Origin: Hyphomicrobiales bacterium
GTDB taxonomy: Bacteria; Pseudomonadota; Alphaproteobacteria; Rhizobiales; Rhizobiaceae
Assembly (NCBI GenBank): GCA_900473205.1
Contig: UCLB01000038.1
Coordinates: forward strand, 1-47,259
Direction of reading: 5' to 3'
DNA: 47,259 nt
Both the position numbers and the translations under genes were made by a program. Below the pieces are notes generated by a model. It was given only the letters and a program-made list of their open reading frames with translations, had not been told where the DNA came from and ran no database searches. Below are positions 42,769 to 47,259 of this stretch, piece after piece (positions within the stretch are counted from its first letter, which is position 1; each line of letters begins with the position of its first letter).

Positions 42769-43677
42769 CTAACTGGCAGCGTCTTTCCACAAAAGCCCGA
42801 TGATTTTGCTTTCGCTTTTGGCGGATTCGGCAAACACATGGTCTGCCAGATCGAGACATTCCTGGCGCAGCGTCTGTTGGCGGTGGATGAGCGCTTCCCG
42901 CAACAGGGCAAGCGTATCGCCATCTGCGAAACGCTCCGCCTCGTGGTCGGCGGTGGTGGCCAGAACCGAGAGGTCATGTTCATGGCCCAGCAGATCGACC
43001 AGCCGTTTGGCATCGATCTTCTTGGCGCGCAGAGCCGATGGCCAGAGCCGCCGCATCAGCGCCAGATGGATCCAGTAAACCTGTCCACTTTTGCGCAGAT
43101 CGTGAAAATCCTCATCATGAGCCTGAGCGTGACATTGGCTGAGCGCCTTGAGTGCTTGTCTGCGCTGCTTGCGCCATGTCTGCTTCACCAGCTTTTCAGC
43201 GGTCTTTTTGGATGTCGGCAAGGATAGATGCTTCAAGGCGTGCTTGCCTTTTTCACATTCCAGCAAAGCGTCCCGGATACGGGCGGGCAGGTCGCCATCG
43301 TCACCGGTAACCGCGTCGCGGCGGTTTGCCAGAGCATCATGGGCAGAGGCGAGCGCCTGGCTTTCGGCGTCCGAACGGCTGAAGTGCTGAAGGTAATGGA
43401 TGCTTTCCACCAGAGCAGCGGCCTCGCGGGCCTGCGACAGCGAGCGGGCAATATCGCGAAAGCGCTCGTTTTCAGCCTTGCGAAACGCCGGTTCTTCGCT
43501 TTCCACGAAGCGGTAAAGGGCGCGCAGCCGCTTGAACTTCTTGCGCGCCTCATGCACGGCCTTGTGCGGACCTTCCGGCTGCTGCGACAGAGCCGCCATG
43601 GCATCGTCGATCAGTTCGCTACCGATCCGCTGCAACTCATCGCTAAAGGGCTTTTTCGGGTCAATCCTGAATGACAT
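42769..43677 (-). CDS. CHAD domain protein
   Basis: A 302-residue conserved histidine alpha-helical (CHAD) domain protein. The hallmark [17 protein letters not shown] near residue 41-57 and later [18 protein letters not shown] and [14 protein letters not shown] carry the conserved His, Arg and Lys residues; CHAD domains bind polyphosphate granules in the studied cases. It follows the CYTH gene with a 17-base overlap, so the two form an operon and may act together. The start [11 protein letters not shown] is inside the end of the CYTH gene. Confidence 0.9.
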   Translation of the reverse strand: MSFRIDPKKPFSDELQRIGSELIDDAMAALSQQPEGPHKAVHEARKKFKRLRALYRFVESEEPAFRKAENERFRDIARSLSQAREAAALVESIHYLQHFSRSDAESQALASAHDALANRRDAVTGDDGDLPARIRDALLECEKGKHALKHLSLPTSKKTAEKLVKQTWRKQRRQALKALSQCHAQAHDEDFHDLRKSGQVYWIHLALMRRLWPSALRAKKIDAKRLVDLLGHEHDLSVLATTADHEAERFADGDTLALLREALIHRQQTLRQECLDLADHVFAESAKSESKIIGLLWKDAAS

Positions 43678-44149
43678 GGCATAGCTCGGTGCTGAGATCG
43701 TCTGTCGCGAGATATTGGTTGGAATATCGACGGTCGCCGGTGACTTCCGGGCCCAGCCATTTCGGCAAAGCCGGCTGGTCGGTTTCGGCAGCCAGTTCCA
43801 CCTCGGCAACCGTCAGGCCGCGATAGATGCCGTCGAACACGTCGATTTCCCACACGAAGCCTTCATGCTCCACGGTGTAGCGGATTTTTTCGATGATGAA
43901 GCCGGGGGCAGATGTCAAAAGCTCTTCGGCATCGGAAACGGAAATGTCATATTCATATTCGTCGCGCACCAGGCCACCAACCCCGATCTTGATAGTCAGG
44001 GTCGCAGCATCGTCCCCCTTGATGCGCACGCGCACGGAACGGTCTTCCAGCGAGACGATATAGCCTTGGCGAAACCGCGTTCGCGATGCGATTTCCTCGC
44101 GCCAGCTCTCATCTGCCACCAGAAACTTGCGTTCGATTTCTTTTGCCAT
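43661..44149 (-). CDS. CYTH domain protein (triphosphate tunnel family)
   Basis: A 162-residue triphosphate-tunnel enzyme. The N-terminal signature EIERKFLV is the ExExK motif of the CYTH family, followed by tunnel residues such as RVRIKGDDAATLTIK and YEYDISVSDAEELL and, later, WEIDVFDGIYRGLTVAEVEL. The family hydrolyses inorganic triphosphate or related substrates, and a few are adenylate cyclases; the closest role here is probably a triphosphatase. It overlaps the CHAD gene by 17 bases. In many bacteria the two domains are fused in one protein. Confidence 0.9.
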   Translation of the reverse strand: MAKEIERKFLVADESWREEIASRTRFRQGYIVSLEDRSVRVRIKGDDAATLTIKIGVGGLVRDEYEYDISVSDAEELLTSAPGFIIEKIRYTVEHEGFVWEIDVFDGIYRGLTVAEVELAAETDQPALPKWLGPEVTGDRRYSNQYLATDDLSTELCHVIQD

Positions 44150-44299
44150 TCAACAACCTGCCCGATTTCGGCCACCGTAGCCTATGCAACTGTCATGAAA
44201 AAGTAATGAAACTGAAATATTTCGTTTTGCCTCGACAGATCAGGCGTTGCGCGGTAATTGAATGCGCAATTCAATCGATTCAATAGAGGAGACACCATC

Positions 44300-44938
44300 A
44301 TGGCCCAGGATTCCGAAAAGCTGCTTTCCATCCTGAAACTTCAGCCGGTGGTGCCTGTCCTTATCGTGGAGGATGTCGCCTCTGCCGTGCCGCTGGCCCG
44401 CGCGCTGGTGGAAGGTGGCCTGAAGGCCATCGAAATCACCATGCGCACGCCCGTTGCGCTCGATGCCATCCGCGCTGTTGCCGATGAAGTCGAAGGCGCG
44501 CATGTGGGTGCTGGCACCATTCTCAATGCCAAGGATTTCGAGGCGGCGGCCAAGGCTGGCTCTACTTTCATCGTCAGCCCCGGCATCAACAAAAGCGTGC
44601 TGGAAGCGGCCAAGGGTTCCAAGGTTCCGCTTCTGCCGGGCGCGGCAACGGCCAGCGAAGTCATGCATCTGCGCGACAAGGGCTACAAGGTTCTGAAATT
44701 CTTCCCCGCCGAACAGGCCGGTGGTGCGCCTTACCTCAAGGCGCTGTCTTCGCCGATTGCCGATGTCATGTTCTGCCCAACCGGCAGCGTTTCGCTGAAA
44801 AACGCCAAGGATTACCTGTCTCTGCCAAACGTCGTTTGCGTTGGCGGTTCCTGGGTTGCGCCGAAGGAATTGATTGTCGCCGGTGACTGGGCTGGCATTA
44901 CCAAGCTTGCTGCCGAAGCGGCAGCGTTGCGCGGCTGA
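44300..44938 (+). CDS. eda: 2-keto-3-deoxy-6-phosphogluconate aldolase
   Basis: A 212-residue class I aldolase of the Entner-Doudoroff pathway, which splits KDPG into pyruvate and glyceraldehyde 3-phosphate. Glu45 in AIEITMRTP and Schiff-base Lys133 in VLKFFPAEQ match the E. coli enzyme's Glu45 and Lys133. Other signatures are VGAGTILNA and [24 protein letters not shown] gives a strong ribosome site for the chosen ATG. The gene appears monocistronic and is followed by a perfect hairpin at 44945-44966. The same fold can use 4-hydroxy-2-oxoglutarate. Confidence 0.94.
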   Translation: MAQDSEKLLSILKLQPVVPVLIVEDVASAVPLARALVEGGLKAIEITMRTPVALDAIRAVADEVEGAHVGAGTILNAKDFEAAAKAGSTFIVSPGINKSVLEAAKGSKVPLLPGAATASEVMHLRDKGYKVLKFFPAEQAGGAPYLKALSSPIADVMFCPTGSVSLKNAKDYLSLPNVVCVGGSWVAPKELIVAGDWAGITKLAAEAAALRG

Positions 44939-44944
44939 GTGAAT

Positions 44945-44966
44945 ACGTTCACGACGGCGTGAACGT
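44945..44966 (+). terminator. Hairpin after eda
   Basis: ACGTTCACG pairs exactly with CGTGAACGT around ACGG, starting six bases after the eda stop codon. Only TTACGG follows rather than a T-run, so it may be a weak terminator or a stabilising 3' end. Confidence 0.55.
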
Positions 44967-45036
44967 TACGGCCATTTGTATTCGCATCCGGACTTCCTAT
45001 CTCCTGTTTCACGATTGATTGACACAGGAGATTTGA

Positions 45037-45738
45037 ATGTTCGACGCGAAAAAGCTTCTAGACCAGTTTTTGGGTTCGCAGGTGCCGGGCCTGTCGGGAA
45101 GCGTGCGTGACCGGGCCGGACAGGCCACCGAAATCGCGAAGAACAATCCGATGAAGACCGGCGCCATTGCTGCCGCCATCTTCGGCACCAAGACTGGGCG
45201 CAAGCTGGCAGGTAATGCCGCAGCCGTTGGCGGCATTGCCGCCATCGCAGGTCTCGGTTATCTCGCCTACAAGAACTACCAGTCCGGAAAGACGCCGCAG
45301 ACGGCACCCCAGCCACAGCCGACGCAGGAATTGCTGCCGCCGCCAACAGACTCGCCGTTTCATCCGCAGTCGGAAACGCTTTCCAACAATTTTGCGCTGA
45401 CGCTGGTGCAGGCCATGATTGCCGCTGCCAAGGCAGACGGCCATATCGATGAAGCCGAGCGCGCCCGCATCATGGAAAAGGTGCAGGTGTCCGAACTGGA
45501 TCACGAGGCCGGAGCCTTCATTGAAAAGGAACTTGCCGATCCGCTCGATATCGACGCATTGGTGGCCGCCGCCAAGACGGAAGAGCGGAAGGTGGAACTC
45601 TACACCGCGTCGCGCCTGACCATTGAGCCCGACAGCCGCGCCGAGCGTGGATATCTCGATCTGCTGGCCGGTCGTCTCGGCCTGCCGGATGCGCTGGTGG
45701 AGCATATCGAAGCGACAGTGTCTGCCGCCAAGGTTTGA
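45037..45738 (+). CDS. TerB-like/DUF533 (YebE family) protein
   Basis: A 233-residue protein of the DUF533/YebE family, related to TerB. It has a short N-terminal soluble part, one hydrophobic stretch (AAAVGGIAAIAGLGYLAY, about residues 61-78), a Pro/Gln-rich linker (QTAPQPQPTQELLPPP) and a C-terminal helical TerB-like domain (about residues 118-233) with AMIAAAKADGHIDEAERARI. The acidic loop DGHIDEAE resembles the metal-binding loop of TerB. Function is unknown; the YebE name is linked to membrane stress in enterics. The start follows CACAGGAGATTTGA. Confidence 0.85.
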   Translation: MFDAKKLLDQFLGSQVPGLSGSVRDRAGQATEIAKNNPMKTGAIAAAIFGTKTGRKLAGNAAAVGGIAAIAGLGYLAYKNYQSGKTPQTAPQPQPTQELLPPPTDSPFHPQSETLSNNFALTLVQAMIAAAKADGHIDEAERARIMEKVQVSELDHEAGAFIEKELADPLDIDALVAAAKTEERKVELYTASRLTIEPDSRAERGYLDLLAGRLGLPDALVEHIEATVSAAKV

Positions 45739-45746
45739 TGCTGTAC

Positions 45747-45880
45747 GGGGAGGGGCGCTTTGCCCCTTCCCATAAAGTCGCTGCAGAACGATCAAGTGAT
45801 CTGGCGTCGCTTATCGACAGTCCATCACCTGATCGCCTGCAAAGGTTTCAAAAGGGGAGGTTTCTCCCCTTTCGGTTTTT
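45747..45880. terminator. Two hairpins between the TerB-like gene and xylA
   Basis: GGGGAGGGGC/GCCCCTTCCC (45747-45771, one G:T pair) is the first hairpin after the TerB-like gene. Further on, AAAGGGGAG (45851-45859) pairs with CTCCCCTTT (45864-45872), followed by CGGTTTTT; the xylA stop codon (45879-45881 on the minus strand) lies at the end of this T-run. The second one is a convincing terminator for the plus strand and may work for the minus strand too (TTTTG). Confidence 0.8.
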
Positions 45881-47189
45881 AGACGTAGCGGTTGACCACG
45901 TTCTCAAGATATTCCTGACGACCGGACTTTGGCTCGGGGTTGATGTTGTCGCGCTCGACCATCGCCGCAATTTCATCGAGCTTCAGCTCACCGCGCAGCA
46001 GTTTCTGGGCGTCTGCCGAATCCCACTTTGCGTAACGGTCTGCCAGTGGCTGCGACAGGGCCTTGTCCTCAACCATCTTGGCGGCGGCCTTCAGACCCCG
46101 GGCGCAGCAATCCATGCCGCCGATGTGGCCGATCAGCAGGTCGGCTGGATCGAGCGACTGACGGCGCAGCTTGGAATCGAAGTTGGTGCCGCCATTCTTG
46201 AAGCCGCCTCCATCAAGCACATGGTAATAGGCCAGCGCCATTTCCGGCACGTTGTTCGGGAACTGGTCGGTATCCCAGCCGGACTGGTAATCGTTGCGGT
46301 TCATATCGATGGAGCCGAAAATGCCGAAGGCATTGGCCATGGCCAATTCGTGTTCGAAAGAGTGACCGGCGAGGATCGCGTGACCCTGCTCGATATTGAC
46401 CTTCACTTCCTTGTCCAGGCCGTGCTTTTGCAGGAAGGCATAGACGGTTGCGACGTCGTAATCATACTGGTGCTTGGTCGGTTCCTGCGGCTTCGGCTCG
46501 ATCAGGATCGTGCCTTCGAAACCGATCTTGTACTTGTATTCCACCACCAGGTTGAGGAAGCGGCCAAGCTGATCCAGCTCACGCTTCACATCGGTGTTGA
46601 GCAGGGTTTCATAACCTTCACGACCGCCCCAGAGAACGTAGTTCGCGCCGCCGAGTGTCTTGGTGGCATCCATGCAGGTCTTCACCGTTGCAGCCGAATA
46701 GGCAAAAACGTCAGGGTCCGGGTTGGTGGCCGCACCGGACATGAAGCGGCGGTTGGAGAAGAGGTTGGCGGTGCCCCAGAGAAGCTTGACGCCGGTGTCG
46801 GACTGCTTCTGGCCGAAATAATCGACGATCTCGTTCAGGTTCTTCGTGTTCTCGGCAAAGGTCTTGCCTTCCGGGCGCACATCGGCGTCGTGGAAGCAGT
46901 AGAAGGGCGAGCCCAGCAGCGAGAAGAATTCAAAGGCAACATCCGCCTTCAGCTTGGCCGCCTGCATCGTGTCTTCAAACCATGGACGCTCGAATGTCTG
47001 GCCACCGAATGGGTCACCGCCCGGCCATGTGAAGGTGTGCCAATAGGCCACCGCAAAGCGCAGATGGTCTTCCATCCGCTTGCCGCCGACGATTTCATCG
47101 GGGTTGTAATGGCGGAAGGCCAGCGGATTGGTGCTGTCTGGGCCTTCATATTTGATTTTCTGGATGTCGCCGAAAAAGCCGGTAGTCAT
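45879..47189 (-). CDS. xylA: Xylose isomerase
   Basis: A 436-residue class II xylose isomerase that converts D-xylose to D-xylulose, with Mg2+ or Mn2+, for entry into the pentose phosphate pathway. The catalytic His100 and Asp103 lie in [12 protein letters not shown], and further metal-binding segments [12 protein letters not shown] and [15 protein letters not shown] are present. AAGGGAGAAACC precedes the chosen ATG; an upstream in-frame start would add 19 residues with no family match. No xylulokinase gene is inside the window, so xylB may lie to the right. The stop codon is within a terminator shared with the convergent TerB-like gene. Confidence 0.95.
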   Translation of the reverse strand: MTTGFFGDIQKIKYEGPDSTNPLAFRHYNPDEIVGGKRMEDHLRFAVAYWHTFTWPGGDPFGGQTFERPWFEDTMQAAKLKADVAFEFFSLLGSPFYCFHDADVRPEGKTFAENTKNLNEIVDYFGQKQSDTGVKLLWGTANLFSNRRFMSGAATNPDPDVFAYSAATVKTCMDATKTLGGANYVLWGGREGYETLLNTDVKRELDQLGRFLNLVVEYKYKIGFEGTILIEPKPQEPTKHQYDYDVATVYAFLQKHGLDKEVKVNIEQGHAILAGHSFEHELAMANAFGIFGSIDMNRNDYQSGWDTDQFPNNVPEMALAYYHVLDGGGFKNGGTNFDSKLRRQSLDPADLLIGHIGGMDCCARGLKAAAKMVEDKALSQPLADRYAKWDSADAQKLLRGELKLDEIAAMVERDNINPEPKSGRQEYLENVVNRYV

Positions 47190-47240
47190 GGTTGGTTTCT
47201 CCCTTGGATGGTATTCATGTCTTTGATGTCGGCGGGTGTC

Positions 47241-47259
47241 GCTCACCCCCCTCTGTCCT
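47241..47259. repeat. Start of a GC-rich palindromic repeat cut by the window end
   Basis: GCTCACCCCCCTCTGTCCT at the extreme right end is the reverse complement, over its first 15 bases, of 71-85 at the left end. It also resembles the first bases of the left arm of the complete element at 8570-8738. It probably continues beyond the window. Confidence 0.55.

Noticed and set aside
1..47259. Insertion sequence, prophage or integrated element
   Set aside because: No transposase, integrase or phage structural gene is found, no tRNA gene is visible, and base composition is even except for intergenic AT-rich spacers.

Overview
The window looks like chromosomal DNA from a Rhizobiaceae member, most likely Agrobacterium. 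The reasons are a Ros/MucR C2H2 zinc-finger regulator (21029-21457) that is very close to A. tumefaciens Ros as I remember it, a seven-gene Mrp/Pha antiporter operon, a sitABCD operon with a palindrome of the Mur type, a DUF930-type protein, and several families of long palindromic intergenic repeats of the kind common in rhizobia. I see no transposase, integrase, phage gene, rRNA, tRNA or CRISPR array. Coding density is high and the genes look like ordinary core and accessory metabolism.

Layout. 0.1-4.5 kb: a betaine/proline-type binding protein, oligopeptidase B and a DUF930 secreted protein. 4.9-7.2 kb: a DapA-superfamily aldolase, a variant polysaccharide deacetylase and a HicAB toxin-antitoxin pair. 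7.3-14.5 kb: an AI-2E-family permease, a two-domain VOC protein, a UGT-like glycosyltransferase, a TrhA/hemolysin III protein, a GNAT acetyltransferase, an FtrA/GlxA-type regulator divergent from a rhodanese, and MsrB. 14.7-20.6 kb: mrpABCDEFG, with nearly every junction overlapping. 20.6-25.9 kb: ros, an RpiR regulator, a CysZ/EI24-like membrane protein, endonuclease III, a DUF2244 protein, an Ada-like methyltransferase and a lone 58-residue antitoxin-like peptide. 26-30.2 kb: a carbon-metabolism block with a SorC regulator divergent from transaldolase, an IclR regulator divergent from a BDH2-like SDR dehydrogenase, and a DUF1328 peptide. 30.3-35.1 kb: sitABCD with its operator, then a His-rich membrane-anchored protein. 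35.1-39.2 kb: a structured intergenic region, a nitroreductase and metNIQ. 39.3-47.2 kb: a GGDEF-EAL protein, TrhO, overlapping CYTH and CHAD genes, KDPG aldolase, a TerB/DUF533 protein and xylose isomerase.

How the genes work together. Ion and metal balance is prominent (Mrp antiporter, SitABCD, a betaine-type binding protein). Sugar metabolism recurs (transaldolase, KDPG aldolase, xylose isomerase, and RpiR, SorC and IclR regulators). Repair and stress functions are scattered (Nth, Ada-like, MsrB, nitroreductase).

The most unusual content is not protein coding. Two approximately 180-bp intergenic elements (4559-4738 and 41530-41711) fold on paper into an outer 19-bp stem enclosing three hairpins. 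The two copies differ by paired changes that keep base pairing, so structure appears to be conserved. A second element (8570-8738) has a perfect 28-bp inverted repeat, and both ends of the window cut into half copies of related elements. The intergenic region 35130-35656 holds a 28-bp AT-rich palindrome and three further hairpins and could contain an undescribed RNA or leader. All start codons, regulatory sites and structures were read by eye.
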